Part shown: piece after piece, positions 16,909-27,982 of the stretch
Position numbering within the stretch: position 1 is the stretch's first letter
Layout of the letters: each line of letters begins with the position of its first letter
Assembly (NCBI RefSeq): GCF_018499505.1
Contig: NZ_JAHDAC010000003.1
Location: forward strand, 216,704 to 280,703
Length of the DNA stretch: 64,000 nt
Direction: 5' to 3'
From: Streptococcus parasanguinis
GTDB taxonomy: Bacteria; Bacillota; Bacilli; Lactobacillales; Streptococcaceae
Program-made: the position numbers and the translations under genes
The notes under the pieces: generated by a model
The model's input: the letters and a program-made list of their open reading frames with translations, nothing else
What the model was told of the DNA's origin: nothing
The model's database searches: none

Positions 16909-19206
16909 ATGCGACAATACCATGTAAAGCTTCATTTTCATAAGCAAAAAGGAAATTATTTTGCCTATGATATGTGGCAGTGGCAGGATCAAGTAGAAGG
17001 AAAATCAGTCTCTTTCTCCAAGTTGGATTATTTTGGAGTAGAGGGAAATCTGGTATACGAGAGTGAGGATGACTTGAACCGGGGTCATGTCCTGGTTAAA
17101 GAAGGGGATTGGCTCACTAAGACCCGGGACTTTGAAATCGAACTTTTACCAGAAGGGCATGTTCGAGAAGTATGGATTCTCGATGGAGACGATACAGTCT
17201 ATTATTCTTTGCAAGCTGCTTTGACGAGTCATGCATACAGCCATCGTCAGCCTCATGCCTACGATATGGCCATGCGCCCTAGAGAGTTTGATGCTAAATG
17301 GGCGTATCAAGGATGGCTCGGTCATCGGGAGGAAGAAGGGGAGCATTGCTTTAAACTGTGGGCTCCAACGGCTAAGAAAGTTGAATTGTTGCTTTATCAA
17401 TCAACAGACTTGGATGCGCCTATCTGGAAGAGCATGCCGATGACACGTGGCAAACAAGAGTCTAGCTACCACCTAGAAAATACCCATGGTGTTTGGATTT
17501 TAGATTTTCTTGGAAATTTAAGTGGCATGGCCTATCAATATCGAGTGCATTTTGAACACCATACTCAAGTGACGCGCGATCCTTATAGCATTGCAACGAC
17601 AGCGGACGGGATGCGCTCTGCCATTCTTTCAAGAGCAGATCGTCAGTTTGATTGGGGCACTAAAAAAGGCGCCGATGCGACTCCTTGGCGCTTGGACAAT
17701 CCTTGTCAAGCAGTGATTTATGAGATGCATCTTCGAGATTTGACCAAGTCACCGACTTCAGGTGTGGACGAGTCTTTACGTGGGACTTATCTGGGTGCTT
17801 GCCAAGAAGGAACTGTCAATAGCCATGGCGATGCAACTGCCTTTGATTATATCCGTCAGTTAGGGGTCAATGTCGTGCAACTTCAGCCCATTTCTGATCG
17901 CTATAAACAGTACGACGAAGAAGGCCAGGTGACCTACAATTGGGGCTACGACGTTCAGAATTATTCTGCACCAGAAACTAGCTTTTCAACTGATCCATCC
18001 AATCCGAAACAAACCATGAAAGAGCTCAAAACCATGATCCGGGCGTTTCATGAGGCAGGAATTTCTGTGGTCATGGATGTGGTCTATAATCATATCTACT
18101 CGACCGAGCATGGTCCTTTCCAAAATACAGTACCCGATTATTATTACCGGATGGAGCCAGATGGTCGCTTCCAAAATGGGACAGGTGTTGGGAATGAAAC
18201 GGCTAGTGAGCATGAAATGTACCGCAAGTACATGATAGATTCCCTCACGCATTGGGTCAAAGAGTACCAGATCGATGGCTTCCGCTTTGATTTGATGGGG
18301 ATTCACGATGTAAGGACGATGAATGCTATTCGGGAGGCAATGGACGCTCTGGATCCTCGGATTCTTCTTTACGGAGAAGGTTGGGACATGGGAACAGGTC
18401 TCGCACCAGAGGACAAGGCTAAGAAGGACAATGCAGCGCAATTGCCACGAATTGGATTTTTCAATGATACGGAGCGTGATGCCATTAAAGGGGCTGAGGT
18501 TTATGGCTCCATCAAACGTGGCTTTGTCAGCCGAAAATCGACAGGGAATATCGTTGCGCGTGCTGTTTTAGGTAGTGCAGAGCTTGGCAATTATTTAAGT
18601 CCCAATCAGGTCTTGAATTATGTGGAAGCTCACGATAATTATAATCTCTTTGACTTGCTTCAGACCCTTCATCCGAATGAAGAAGTAGCAGGCTTGGTCA
18701 AGCGCTCAGAGTTGGCTACAGCCATGAATCTGCTCTTTCAGGGTATGGCCTTCATGCAATTGGGTCAAGAGTTCATGCGGACTAAATTGGTAGCGACAGG
18801 TCCTGATGGAGAGATTACCCCCTTGGATCGTGAACGGGCCATGAATTCCTACAATGCTCCAGATTATGTGAATCAGGTTAATTGGGATCTGGTCAGTCAA
18901 AACAAGGAATCAATTGCCTATATCCGAAGCTTGATCGCCTTGAAGACAAGTCTTCCTGTCTTAGCGCTTGAAAGCTATGATAAAATCTACCAACAAGTCT
19001 TTATTCAATCTGCAACTGATACCAGTGGCCTTGTCATCTATGAACTAACAGGAGACAAGAAGTACTTGGTCATCTTCAACGCCAGCGGACTTCCTTACTA
19101 CCTCCAAAATTCAAATAAATTGAAATTGATGGTTGGGAATAGTCGTCATAAACGACCATTCTACGTGGAGAATTTAACAGCTTCTGTTTTTGAAGTCCTA
19201 GACTAA
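16909..19206 (+). CDS. pulA: Type I pullulanase, cytoplasmic
   Basis: This 765-aa GH13 enzyme cleaves alpha-1,6 links in pullulan and glycogen. An N-terminal starch-binding-like domain precedes a CBM48 domain (about 125-230) and the catalytic barrel. YNWGYD is the type I pullulanase signature; VVYNH, DGFRFDLMG (nucleophile Asp), LYGEGWD (acid Glu) and VEAHDN are the four GH13 regions. There is no signal peptide and no LPxTG, so this is the intracellular enzyme, not the surface pullulanase SpuA. It starts 77 bases after the lipid kinase. Confidence 0.93.
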   Translation: MRQYHVKLHFHKQKGNYFAYDMWQWQDQVEGKSVSFSKLDYFGVEGNLVYESEDDLNRGHVLVKEGDWLTKTRDFEIELLPEGHVREVWILDGDDTVYYSLQAALTSHAYSHRQPHAYDMAMRPREFDAKWAYQGWLGHREEEGEHCFKLWAPTAKKVELLLYQSTDLDAPIWKSMPMTRGKQESSYHLENTHGVWILDFLGNLSGMAYQYRVHFEHHTQVTRDPYSIATTADGMRSAILSRADRQFDWGTKKGADATPWRLDNPCQAVIYEMHLRDLTKSPTSGVDESLRGTYLGACQEGTVNSHGDATAFDYIRQLGVNVVQLQPISDRYKQYDEEGQVTYNWGYDVQNYSAPETSFSTDPSNPKQTMKELKTMIRAFHEAGISVVMDVVYNHIYSTEHGPFQNTVPDYYYRMEPDGRFQNGTGVGNETASEHEMYRKYMIDSLTHWVKEYQIDGFRFDLMGIHDVRTMNAIREAMDALDPRILLYGEGWDMGTGLAPEDKAKKDNAAQLPRIGFFNDTERDAIKGAEVYGSIKRGFVSRKSTGNIVARAVLGSAELGNYLSPNQVLNYVEAHDNYNLFDLLQTLHPNEEVAGLVKRSELATAMNLLFQGMAFMQLGQEFMRTKLVATGPDGEITPLDRERAMNSYNAPDYVNQVNWDLVSQNKESIAYIRSLIALKTSLPVLALESYDKIYQQVFIQSATDTSGLVIYELTGDKKYLVIFNASGLPYYLQNSNKLKLMVGNSRHKRPFYVENLTASVFEVLD

Positions 19207-19228
19207 GTTCTTTTTAAAGAAATCATAA

Positions 19229-19262
19229 AATCCCTGAGTTTTTAAACTCAGGGATTCTTTTT
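19229..19262. terminator. Bidirectional terminator pulA / ltaS
   Basis: A 13-bp perfect stem AATCCCTGAGTTT/AAACTCAGGGATT with a two-base loop has CTTTTTT on one side and TTTTATG on the other. It separates the convergent genes. Confidence 0.92.
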
Positions 19263-21420
19263 ATTTAGAAGAACTGCTACTGGTCTCTGTTGAGGAAGAA
19301 CTATCGTCTTCTGGGTGCAATTCTTTATAAGTTGGTGCCTTGAAGAGATCAACGGTAGACTGGTTGCCACGTTGGTTATAAAGGCTGGTTGATTTGTCAC
19401 CTTTTTCCTTTTCAATCTTCTTCAATGCCTTGAAGGAATTGGTGTAGGAGTAATCTTCTGGATTGACTTTTCCAAGATCATTGCCCTTGAAGAAGCGAAG
19501 GAGGTCACCGGTCTGGATGCTATCGCTAATCTTCAATTGAAGGTTAGCAGCTTCCCTAATCTTGTCCAGTTCTTCCTTGGTTTTTTCGTCTGGATTCGTG
19601 ATTTCCTCACCTGTTTTGGTGTAATAGGTCCGGCCACTATAGCTCGTATACTCTGGAGTAACAAAGTAGTTAGCAGAACGGAAGGCGACGATTTGATCAT
19701 GTTCTGGTGAGAGCATATCTTGGCCAACTTGGAGGAATTTGTTGGATTCAATACCTAGTAGATGTTCCAAAGTTGGGAGCATATCAATTTCGCCACCATA
19801 GGTATCAATGATGCCACCCTTATCCATACCTGGAACGACTACCATATAAGGTACGCGTTGCAACATGGCATTGTCATAACTTGACCACGTTTCAGAGTTC
19901 TTACCAAGTAGAGGAGCAAGAGCTGGGTTACGAGAGTTTGAAATTCCGTAGTGGTCCCCATAGAGAACGATGATGGAATTTTTGTAAAGACCAGATTCTT
20001 TCAGGTAATCAAAGAAGGCCTTGATCGAAGAATCTAGGTAGTTAGCGGTCGCAAAATAGCCATTGATGGTTTCGTCCTGTGTCTTAGCTAGAGGGAAGCC
20101 AAGATCATCTCCTGACAAGCTGGTCGTATAAGGATAGTGGTTGGAAACCGTAATGAACTTCGTATAGAAAGGCTGTTGCAATCTTTCTAGGTATTTGATG
20201 GAATCCTTGAGCATGTATTTGTCATTAAGACCATACTGGAAGGAATTGCTGCTGTTTTGTTTGGTGAAGTAGCTGGCATCAAAGAAGTAATTGTAGCCCC
20301 ATTGTTTATAGGCAGTATTTCGGTTCCAGAAACTTCCAGCATTCCCGTGGAAAACAGCGCTCGAGTTGTACCCATTTTTTGAAAGAATAAATGGTGCAGC
20401 CTGTTGGGTATTGGTTCCACCATAGTTCACCATAAAGGAACCTTGGTTGAGTCCGAAGAGGCCTGTTTCAATCATGGTCTCCGCATCAGACGTTTTTCCT
20501 GCCTTGACTTGGTTAAAGACGTTTGAAAAGGCAAAGGTTTCCTTCGAGTGGTAAAGTGAATTTAAGAATGGTGTTACTTCATATTCTTTACCATCTACTT
20601 TCAACTTGTAATCGATCAAGAATTGTTGGAAACTTTCCAAGTGAATGTAGATGACATTACGGCCTTTGGCCATTCCAAAGTATTCAGGATTAGGCTTGGC
20701 GTAATGCTGTTGGATATATTCTTCTACCGGCTTTAGATCTGCCTCGGAGGCTTTTGAACGTTCTTTATTGGCAGCATATGTCTGATTAGCGCTATAACCC
20801 AGAAAGGCTGGTAAGCCTAGGGCACGAACGACATAGTAGTTTGAGAACCCACGAGTCAAGAGCTCAGGTCGGTCAATTTCTGCGAGGAAAAGGTTGGCCG
20901 AAAAGAGCATGGCCGATAAAGAGGTAACCGCAAAACTAGCTCGTTTATTGAAGGGACGATTGTCCATTCGAATCCATTTCTTAAAGAAGAAGAAAGCTAG
21001 AATAGGGAAATCTAGAATGTAGATCACATCCCAAGGGCGGAACAATTCTAAAGCAGCAGCTCCGAGACCGGCAGAAACCTTGCTGGAAGCCAACATGGTA
21101 TTGACCGTTACGAAGTCTGTAAATTCTCGATAATAGATGGAGTTGGAAATCAACCAAATAAATAAGAGAAGGTAGATCCCAAAGGCCAAACTATAAAAGA
21201 GTTTGGTTCGTTTGATATAAAGTGCAAGACCAATGAAGAGCAGACTGATCGGCAATGGGTTGATCACTGCTAGAAAAATCTGATAGGGTCCTTGAATGTC
21301 TAAATTAAAATCAACTGAATAGGCCCACATGGTTTTGAACCAGTAGAGCAACAGAAGGGTCAAGACAAATCCTAGTCTGGTACTCATGAAATTGAGTATC
21401 GAATTCGTAATTTTTTTCAC
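19261..21420 (-). CDS. LTA synthase family sulfatase-fold membrane protein
   Basis: This 719-aa protein has five N-terminal membrane helices (residues 1-190) and an extracellular sulfatase domain (about 245-600). Catalytic Thr is in KTSDAETMIETG, and metal ligands are in IYIHLES and YGDHYG. The family polymerises glycerol phosphate from phosphatidylglycerol into lipoteichoic acid, or primes such chains. In the mitis group, whose teichoic acid is choline-rich, the polymer is uncertain. The tail is Ser-rich (SSSSTETSSSSSK), unlike the family core. The start is GTG (21418-21420) behind GGAAG. Confidence 0.85.
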   Translation of the reverse strand: MKKITNSILNFMSTRLGFVLTLLLLYWFKTMWAYSVDFNLDIQGPYQIFLAVINPLPISLLFIGLALYIKRTKLFYSLAFGIYLLLFIWLISNSIYYREFTDFVTVNTMLASSKVSAGLGAAALELFRPWDVIYILDFPILAFFFFKKWIRMDNRPFNKRASFAVTSLSAMLFSANLFLAEIDRPELLTRGFSNYYVVRALGLPAFLGYSANQTYAANKERSKASEADLKPVEEYIQQHYAKPNPEYFGMAKGRNVIYIHLESFQQFLIDYKLKVDGKEYEVTPFLNSLYHSKETFAFSNVFNQVKAGKTSDAETMIETGLFGLNQGSFMVNYGGTNTQQAAPFILSKNGYNSSAVFHGNAGSFWNRNTAYKQWGYNYFFDASYFTKQNSSNSFQYGLNDKYMLKDSIKYLERLQQPFYTKFITVSNHYPYTTSLSGDDLGFPLAKTQDETINGYFATANYLDSSIKAFFDYLKESGLYKNSIIVLYGDHYGISNSRNPALAPLLGKNSETWSSYDNAMLQRVPYMVVVPGMDKGGIIDTYGGEIDMLPTLEHLLGIESNKFLQVGQDMLSPEHDQIVAFRSANYFVTPEYTSYSGRTYYTKTGEEITNPDEKTKEELDKIREAANLQLKISDSIQTGDLLRFFKGNDLGKVNPEDYSYTNSFKALKKIEKEKGDKSTSLYNQRGNQSTVDLFKAPTYKELHPEDDSSSSTETSSSSSK

Positions 21421-21614
21421 AAAATGTTACTTCCTTGTCTTATTTCCTAAAAATTTTCATATATAAGTATACCACAATTTTATGGAGAAAGAAAAAAATG
21501 ACTGTAAAGGATAGGAAAGAAATAGGAAAGATCAGGTATTTTATATCATTTGAAGCTAAATGATGAGAGCTAGGATAAAACGGTAAAAAAAGTTCCAGTA
21601 AATAAAGCCTCTCT

Positions 21615-21643
21615 TTGTGAAAACTGCAGACTTTTGCTATAAT
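21615..21643 (+). promoter_or_regulatory. Promoter of the methyltransferase-aroD-aroE operon
   Basis: TTGTGA (21615-21620), a 17-base spacer ending in TGC and TATAAT (21638-21643) form an extended -10 promoter. The ATG of the first gene is at 21651, so the transcript would begin at or next to the start codon. Confidence 0.7.
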
Positions 21644-21650
21644 AGAGGGT

Positions 21651-22814
21651 ATGAAAAAACTCACAGTCAGTCGCCAAGTCGCAACAAAAATCAAACAAGG
21701 ACAATCTCTTCTTGAAAAGCAAGATTTTGACTTACTTCCTGCTTTGGATCAAGCGGTTCAATTGCTTTCAGGAGATGGACAATCCCTCGGAGTCGGATAC
21801 TTATCTGAACAAAATAAAGGGATTGGATGGTTTGTTTCGCAAGAGTTGGTCGCTTTTGATCAAGACTTTTTTAAAAAGCTTTTCATCAAAGCCAAGCAAT
21901 ACCGTCGTTCTTATTATGTGGATGAAACGACGACAGCCTTTCGTCTTTTTAACCAAGAGGGAGATGGTTTTGGTGGCTTCACGGTTGACTTGTATGGTGA
22001 GTTTGTTGTCTTTTCTTGGTACAATCCCTTTGTATTTCAGATCAAGGAAACCATTCTAGCGGCCTTTCAAGAAGCTTTTCCAGAAGTCCGAGGTGGCTAT
22101 GAAAAGATTCGCTTTAAAGGCTTGGACTATGAATCGGCTCATGTCTATGGAGAAGAAGCTCCGCAAGAATTTTTGATTCTTGAAAATGGAGTCTCTTACC
22201 AAGTCTTTCTCAATGATGGTTTGATGACGGGAATCTTTTTGGATCAGCATGAAGTTCGAGGTAGCTTGGTAGAGGGCTTAGCAGCTGGCAAGTCCTTGCT
22301 CAATATGTTCTCCTATACGGCGGCCTTCTCTGTGGCTGCGGCAATGGGTGGGGCAATTGAGACAACATCGGTCGATCTGGCTAAGAGAAGTAGAGAATTA
22401 TCAGAAGCGCATTTTGTGGCAAATGGCTTGGCGCTGGATGCTCATCGTTTTGTCGTGATGGATGTCTTTGACTATTACAAATATGCCAAACGCCATGACC
22501 TAAGCTATGATGTGATCGTACTCGATCCGCCTAGCTTTGCGCGGAATAAAAAACGGACCTTTTCGGTCGCTAAAGATTACCATCGATTGGTCAGCGAGGC
22601 TCTTGAGATTTTAAATCCAGGAGGAACCTTGATTCTCAGTACCAATGCGGCAAATGTGACCAAAGATAAATTTAAAAAACAAATCGAAAAAGGATTTCAA
22701 GGACGTAAGCATCGCTATATAGCGCAATACGGACTTCCGGGAGATTTTCGATGGAACAAGAAAGAAGAAAGTAGTAACTACTTAAAAGTATTTACGATTA
22801 GGGTGGATGTATGA
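21651..22814 (+). CDS. Class I SAM-dependent rRNA methyltransferase (RlmI-like)
   Basis: This 387-aa protein has an N-terminal PUA-like RNA-binding domain (residues 1-75), a central domain and a Rossmann methyltransferase domain. SAM motif I is [18 protein letters not shown] (about 220-237), and [11 protein letters not shown] is the DPPSF catalytic motif of RlmI-type 23S rRNA cytosine-C5 enzymes, though without experiment the target base is uncertain. Its stop overlaps the aroD start (ATGA). It leads an operon with two shikimate genes, an arrangement conserved in streptococci. Confidence 0.87.
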   Translation: MKKLTVSRQVATKIKQGQSLLEKQDFDLLPALDQAVQLLSGDGQSLGVGYLSEQNKGIGWFVSQELVAFDQDFFKKLFIKAKQYRRSYYVDETTTAFRLFNQEGDGFGGFTVDLYGEFVVFSWYNPFVFQIKETILAAFQEAFPEVRGGYEKIRFKGLDYESAHVYGEEAPQEFLILENGVSYQVFLNDGLMTGIFLDQHEVRGSLVEGLAAGKSLLNMFSYTAAFSVAAAMGGAIETTSVDLAKRSRELSEAHFVANGLALDAHRFVVMDVFDYYKYAKRHDLSYDVIVLDPPSFARNKKRTFSVAKDYHRLVSEALEILNPGGTLILSTNAANVTKDKFKKQIEKGFQGRKHRYIAQYGLPGDFRWNKKEESSNYLKVFTIRVDV

Positions 22815-23488
22815 AGTTAGTTGTTTCGATTATGCCTCGCTCCTTAGAAGAGGCGCAACAACTAGATAGTTCGCGTTACGAGGATGCAGATGTCATTGAG
22901 TGGCGTGCGGACTTTTTAGAAAAAAGCGAGATCTTAACCGTTGCTCCAGCAGTATTTGAAAAATTTGCTGGACGCGAGATTTTATTCACCTTGCGGACTC
23001 GAGCTGAAGGTGGAGAGATGGAGCTGACCAACGAGGAATATGTTGGAATCCTGAAAGATATTCAATCCATCTATCATCCGGATTATATCGATTTCGAGTT
23101 TTATAGCCATCGTGACGTCTTTGAGGAAATGTTGGAGTTTTCAAATCTTGTACTCAGTTACCATAATTTCCAAGAGACACCGGAAAATATGATGGAGATC
23201 TTATCGGAATTGACCAGCTTTTCTCCAAAATTGGTCAAGGTATCCGTTATGGCACACAATGAACAAGATGTTCTTGACTTGATGAATTATACGCGTGGAT
23301 TCAAGACGCTGAATCCTGAGCAAGAATATGTAACCATTTCCATGGGCAAGGTCGGGAAGATTTCGCGCTTGACAGCTGATTTGACAGGCTCTTCTTGGTC
23401 TTATGCTAGAGTCGGAGATGAAAGTGCTCCAGGTCAAATTCCTCTTGAAAATATGAGAAGAATTCGGGAGTTATTAAATGAAGATTGA
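22811..23488 (+). CDS. aroD: Type I 3-dehydroquinate dehydratase
   Basis: This 225-aa enzyme catalyses step 3 of the shikimate pathway through a Schiff-base Lys. The family motifs EWRADF, LFTLRT, LSYHNF (catalytic His) and LVKVSVMA (catalytic Lys) are all present. It overlaps the methyltransferase gene by 4 bases and aroE by 11, so the three genes are tightly coupled. Confidence 0.95.
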   Translation: MKLVVSIMPRSLEEAQQLDSSRYEDADVIEWRADFLEKSEILTVAPAVFEKFAGREILFTLRTRAEGGEMELTNEEYVGILKDIQSIYHPDYIDFEFYSHRDVFEEMLEFSNLVLSYHNFQETPENMMEILSELTSFSPKLVKVSVMAHNEQDVLDLMNYTRGFKTLNPEQEYVTISMGKVGKISRLTADLTGSSWSYARVGDESAPGQIPLENMRRIRELLNED

Positions 23489-24350
23489 CGGATATACTCG
23501 GATGGCAGCGGTCATTGCCCATCCCATTCGTCATAGTATTTCTCCTTTCATCCATAATCTAGCTTATGAATTAACAGCGACCAATGCTGCTTATCTAGCT
23601 TGGGATATTGCTGAAGAAGACTTAGAAAGCACCATCAGCCAAATTCGTAAGTTGGATATGATTGGGGCCAATATCTCCATGCCCTACAAGCAGAAGGTTT
23701 TTCCTTATTTAGATGAAGTGGATGAGATGGCTCGAAAAATTGGCTCTGTCAATTCCATCGTTCACCGTGATGGCAAGCTTAAAGGCTACAATACGGATGG
23801 GATTGGTTTCTTTCGTAGTTTACCTCCTGCTTTCTCTATTGAGGGAAAAACAATGGTTCTCTTAGGTGCAGGTGGTGCAGCTTTAGCGATTATTGCACAG
23901 GCGATTCATCTAGGTGTAAAACGTATCCTTGTCTTTGTGAGAGAGGAAAGATTGGTTCATTATTGTTCAATAGTTCAGTTGATTGAAGATGGCTTTGATT
24001 TCTTGATAGAATTGTATGCGATTGAGAAAGATGAAGAAGTTCAAAACTCTTTTAATCAAGCTGATCTCATCTTAAATGCCACTGGTGTTGGGATGGATGG
24101 TCAGTCTCTTCCGATAGCGAGTCACTTGACCTTTCCGCCACATGCCTTAATCGTAGAGATGGCCTACTATCCGGCAGTGACCCCCTTTCTGCAATTAGCA
24201 GTGAATCAAGGAAACCAGAGGGTAAATGGGCTGGGAATGCTCTTTTATCAAGCTGAAGCAGCCTTTGAATTAATGACTGGGAAAGTATTTCCTACAGAGT
24301 CTGTATGGGAAGCATTGACAACAGAATATCGCCAATTTGTATGTGACTAA
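23478..24350 (+). CDS. aroE: Shikimate dehydrogenase
   Basis: This 290-aa enzyme reduces 3-dehydroshikimate to shikimate with NADPH. N-terminal HSISPFIHN binds substrate, NISMPYKQ carries the catalytic Lys, NTDGIGF the catalytic Asp, and [10 protein letters not shown] is the nucleotide loop. Residues 150-190 are more divergent and AT-rich than the rest. It ends the methyltransferase-aroD-aroE unit; a long hairpin terminator follows. Confidence 0.95.
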   Translation: MKIDGYTRMAAVIAHPIRHSISPFIHNLAYELTATNAAYLAWDIAEEDLESTISQIRKLDMIGANISMPYKQKVFPYLDEVDEMARKIGSVNSIVHRDGKLKGYNTDGIGFFRSLPPAFSIEGKTMVLLGAGGAALAIIAQAIHLGVKRILVFVREERLVHYCSIVQLIEDGFDFLIELYAIEKDEEVQNSFNQADLILNATGVGMDGQSLPIASHLTFPPHALIVEMAYYPAVTPFLQLAVNQGNQRVNGLGMLFYQAEAAFELMTGKVFPTESVWEALTTEYRQFVCD

Positions 24351-24387
24351 GAGAGGGTTTTACATTTTCCTATTGAAAAAGCTTTAT

Positions 24388-24442
24388 GAGATTAGAACAG
24401 GAACTGATTTTTTAAAAAACAGTCTTGCTCTAGTCTCTTTTT
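24388..24442 (+). terminator. Terminator after aroE
   Basis: A long hairpin pairs GAGATTAGA (24388-24396) with TCTAGTCTC (24429-24437) and, further in, ACTG with CAGT and an A/T stretch. TTTTTC follows. Confidence 0.75.
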
Positions 24443-24512
24443 CATTTTGATTGAGACATGTGCCCTATTTCATGATAAGATAGAATCAAAGAAAAACGTG
24501 AAGGAGATTCCT

Positions 24513-25586
24513 ATGAACGTATCGGTACCTATTCCAGGACATTCCTATGATATTGTGATTGAAAGAGGTGGTCTCAACCAGGTTGGAGACTGGTTGCGCA
24601 CTCTTTGGGGCGATAAAAAAGTCGCCATTATTTCCGATAACCGCGTGGCTAAGCTATATGCCTCTATCGTAGAGAAGAGCCTTGAGAAAGCTGGTTTTCA
24701 AGTGGTGCGCTTTGAGTTTCTTCAAGGGGAAGCCAGTAAGAATCTAACCACTGTTTCAAAAGTTTATGACTTTCTAGCTACCCAGGGCATGACGCGCAGT
24801 GATGGAATCGTTGCTCTTGGGGGTGGCGTAGTTGGTGATTTGGCTGGTTTTGCTGCCTCGACCTATATGCGGGGAATTTCCTTTGTTCAGATCCCGACTA
24901 GCTTGACCGCACAGGTGGATTCTTCTATCGGGGGAAAGACTGGAGTCAACACAGCACTTGCCAAAAACATGGTAGGAACTTTTGCCCAACCAGATGGTGT
25001 GTTTATTGATCCTGAAGTGTTGAGCACCTTGGGGCAACGTGAATTGATCGAGGGGATGGGCGAAGTCATCAAGTACGGTCTCATCCAAGATACTGAACTT
25101 TGGGAAGAATTGGAAGCCATGGATGGTTCTGTCGAGAGTATTTTAGAGCATGCAGAGAGCATCATTTCCCATTCTTGCCTGGTGAAGCGAGACCATGTGG
25201 TGGCAGATGAGTTGGACAATGGTATTCGACTGTATCTCAATTTTGGTCATACCATCGGGCATGCCATTGAAGCGACAGCTGGTTATGGGCAAGTTATGCA
25301 TGGAGAAGCCGTCAGTATGGGCATGGTGCAGCTCTCCCGAGTTGCAGAAGAAAAGGGCTTGATGCCAAAAGGAATCACTCAAAAAATCGAAGAAATGTGC
25401 CGGAAATTTGGCCTTCCGGTAACCTATGAGAACTGGGATAAAGAAGCCCTTTATCAAGCCTTGACCCATGACAAAAAAGCGCGTGGGACGAACTTGAAAT
25501 TAGTAATTGTTCCAGAGTTGGGGCAAGCAGCGATTCATCAAATCCCTCTTCAAGAAATGAAGGACTTTTTAGAAAGAAAGGAATAA
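24513..25586 (+). CDS. aroB: 3-dehydroquinate synthase
   Basis: This 357-aa NAD-dependent enzyme forms 3-dehydroquinate from DAHP, step 2 of the pathway. [13 protein letters not shown] (NAD site), [10 protein letters not shown] and the zinc-ligand regions [19 protein letters not shown] and HGEAVS are visible. The start at 24513 has AAGGAG 9 bases upstream; the frame extends to 24447 without a ribosome site. It begins a second unit aroB-aroC-tyrA. Confidence 0.95.
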   Translation: MNVSVPIPGHSYDIVIERGGLNQVGDWLRTLWGDKKVAIISDNRVAKLYASIVEKSLEKAGFQVVRFEFLQGEASKNLTTVSKVYDFLATQGMTRSDGIVALGGGVVGDLAGFAASTYMRGISFVQIPTSLTAQVDSSIGGKTGVNTALAKNMVGTFAQPDGVFIDPEVLSTLGQRELIEGMGEVIKYGLIQDTELWEELEAMDGSVESILEHAESIISHSCLVKRDHVVADELDNGIRLYLNFGHTIGHAIEATAGYGQVMHGEAVSMGMVQLSRVAEEKGLMPKGITQKIEEMCRKFGLPVTYENWDKEALYQALTHDKKARGTNLKLVIVPELGQAAIHQIPLQEMKDFLERKE

Positions 25587-25592
25587 GGTCGT

Positions 25593-26759
25593 ATGAGATA
25601 TTTAACAGCAGGAGAGTCCCATGGGCCTCGATTAACAGCCATCATCGAGGGCGTTCCGGCAGGCCTTCCTTTATCTGAAGAGGATATTAATAAAGAGCTC
25701 AAACGTCGACAAGGTGGCTATGGTCGTGGTGCTCGGATGAAAATCGAGAGCGACCGTGTCGAGATCACATCTGGGGTCCGTCATGGCTTGACCATGGGAG
25801 GTCCGATTACTCTGAATGTGACCAATCTGGATCACCAAAAGTGGTTGGAGATCATGAATGTAGCACCGGTCGAAGAGAAAAAGAAAAATCTGCGTAAGAT
25901 CACCAAGCCACGTCCTGGTCATGCTGATCTAGTCGGAGGGATCAAATACCGTTTTGACGATCTTCGTAATTCGCTCGAACGTTCTTCTGCCCGTGAGACG
26001 ACGATGCGTGTAGCCGTTGGTGCAGTTGCTAAACGGATTTTAGAAGAGATCGGCCTTGAAGTGGCCAGTCACATTGTTAATTTTGGGGGAATCGAGATTG
26101 CAATTCCCGAGAATCTAACTGTTTCAGAAATCAAAGAAAAGGCAGGTCAGTCGGAAGTTTCGATCGTTGTGCCAGAACAAGAAGAAGCCGTTAAGGCTTA
26201 CATTGACCAAGTGAAAAAAGATGGCGATACCATCGGGGGAATTGTGGAAACCTTGGTTGGCGGTGTGCCTGTTGGACTAGGATCCTATGTGCAATGGGAC
26301 AAGAAATTGGATGCAAAAATCGCTCAAGGAGTGGTCTCTATCAATGCCTTTAAGGGAGTTGAGTTTGGCCTTGGTTTTGACGTAGGTCGCCTAAAAGGTA
26401 GTCAAGTCATGGATGAAATCATCTGGTCTCAGGACACTGGCTATACCCGTCGCACCAATAATCTTGGTGGTTTTGAAGGGGGCATGACCAACGGTGAGCC
26501 CATTCTGGTTCGTGGCGTCATGAAGCCTATTCCGACCCTCTACACACCCTTGATGAGTGTGGATATTGAAACCCATGAGCCTTATAAGGCAACAGTTGAG
26601 CGCAGCGATCCAACGGCTTTGCCAGCTGCAGGTGTGGTAATGGAAGCAGTGGTCGCAACAGTCCTTGCTACAGAAGTGCTTGAAAAATTCTCATCCGATA
26701 ACTTGGAAGAATTGAAAGAAGCCGTTGCTAAGCACCGGGACTTTACGAAGAATTTTTAA
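25593..26759 (+). CDS. aroC: Chorismate synthase
   Basis: This 388-aa flavin-dependent enzyme makes chorismate, the branch point of the pathway. Signatures: [14 protein letters not shown] at the N-terminus, [33 protein letters not shown] and DPTALPAAG. It starts 6 bases after aroB. The 388-residue length is usual for Gram-positive chorismate synthases. Confidence 0.97.
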   Translation: MRYLTAGESHGPRLTAIIEGVPAGLPLSEEDINKELKRRQGGYGRGARMKIESDRVEITSGVRHGLTMGGPITLNVTNLDHQKWLEIMNVAPVEEKKKNLRKITKPRPGHADLVGGIKYRFDDLRNSLERSSARETTMRVAVGAVAKRILEEIGLEVASHIVNFGGIEIAIPENLTVSEIKEKAGQSEVSIVVPEQEEAVKAYIDQVKKDGDTIGGIVETLVGGVPVGLGSYVQWDKKLDAKIAQGVVSINAFKGVEFGLGFDVGRLKGSQVMDEIIWSQDTGYTRRTNNLGGFEGGMTNGEPILVRGVMKPIPTLYTPLMSVDIETHEPYKATVERSDPTALPAAGVVMEAVVATVLATEVLEKFSSDNLEELKEAVAKHRDFTKNF

Positions 26760-26775
26760 GAGAAAGAGTTTTCCT

Positions 26776-27882
26776 TTGGAGAAGAAAGTTGTATATATTG
26801 CAGGCTTGGGCTTGATTGGTGCTTCACTCGCGCTAGGCATTAAGAGAGCCCACCCAAACGTGACCATTCTTGGTTACAATCGAAGTGAAGCCTCTCGAAC
26901 CATCGCCCTTGAAAGAGGAATGGTGGATCAGGTGACGTATGATTTCGCAGCCTTTGCCCCTTTAGCGGATATCATTATTTTGGCCCTTCCCATCAAGCAA
27001 ACCAAGTCTTACTTAGAAACCTTAGCTGGCCTGAATTTGAAAGACCGGGTACTGGTGACAGATGCAGGCTCTACCAAGGCAGAAATTGTCGCACAAGCTG
27101 AAAAGGTATTTACAGACAAGGCTGTTCGCTTTGTGGGAGGACACCCCATGGCTGGTAGTCATAAGACAGGTGCTGCAGCAGCAGATGCAACCTTATTTGA
27201 AAATGCCTATTATATTTTCACTCCTTCCAGCTTGACGACAGGAGGTGCCATGGAAGAGTTGAAAGAGCTTCTGAGTGGATTGGGATCCCGCTTTATTGAA
27301 ATCGATGCCGAGGAACATGATCGGGTAACCTCCCAGATCAGCCATTTTCCCCATATTTTAGCCTCGACTCTGGTCGAGCAGGCCGTAGCTTATGGGGAAG
27401 AGCATGAAATGACCCGTCGTTTTGCGGCTGGTGGCTTTCGGGATATGACACGGATTGCGGAAAGTGAGCCAGGCATGTGGACTTCTATTCTCTTGTCCAA
27501 CCCTCAAGCGATATTAGAGCGGATTGCAGATTTCAAAGAGCGTTTGGACCAAGTGGCTGAAACCATCCAAGCAGATAACGAGGAGGCTATTTGGTCCTTT
27601 TTCCAAGAAGGGCGCAAGCACCGAAAAGAAATGCAGATCCATCAGCGTGCTGGACGCGATAGTGCCTATGATCTCTTTATCGATGTCCCCGATAAGGAAG
27701 GTGTGATCCTCGAAATATTACAACTTCTACAAGGGATTTCCTTAGTCAATATTCACATCAATGAAGAAAATCGGGAGGATATCCACGGGATTTTGCAGCT
27801 GACCTTTAAAAATGCAGAGGATCAAGAGCGGGCTCAAACATTGATCAGCCAGGCGACGTCTTATACCGTCCTTGCTCGCTAG
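26776..27882 (+). CDS. tyrA: Prephenate dehydrogenase, TTG start
   Basis: This 368-aa enzyme makes 4-hydroxyphenylpyruvate for tyrosine. The N-terminal Rossmann loop is GLGLIGASLALG, the catalytic region is GGHPMAGSHKTGA, and an ACT domain (residues 295-368; YDLFIDVPDKEGVILEI) is the likely tyrosine sensor. The TTG at 26776 gives the family N-terminus and an AAAGAG site lies upstream; the frame also runs back into aroC without a good start. The gap to aroC is 16 bases. Confidence 0.93.
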   Translation: MEKKVVYIAGLGLIGASLALGIKRAHPNVTILGYNRSEASRTIALERGMVDQVTYDFAAFAPLADIIILALPIKQTKSYLETLAGLNLKDRVLVTDAGSTKAEIVAQAEKVFTDKAVRFVGGHPMAGSHKTGAAAADATLFENAYYIFTPSSLTTGGAMEELKELLSGLGSRFIEIDAEEHDRVTSQISHFPHILASTLVEQAVAYGEEHEMTRRFAAGGFRDMTRIAESEPGMWTSILLSNPQAILERIADFKERLDQVAETIQADNEEAIWSFFQEGRKHRKEMQIHQRAGRDSAYDLFIDVPDKEGVILEILQLLQGISLVNIHINEENREDIHGILQLTFKNAEDQERAQTLISQATSYTVLAR

Positions 27883-27982
27883 GTCTACAGAAGGATTTGC
27901 ATTAAAAGGCCTGCTTCATTTTAGGAATATTGAAGGAAAAACAGTATAATAGAAGTATCTTATCAGTAAAGGAGCCTAGAAA

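Noticed and set aside
16909..19206. Surface-anchored pullulanase SpuA
   Set aside because: No signal peptide and no LPxTG motif; length and YNWGYD fit the cytoplasmic type I enzyme.
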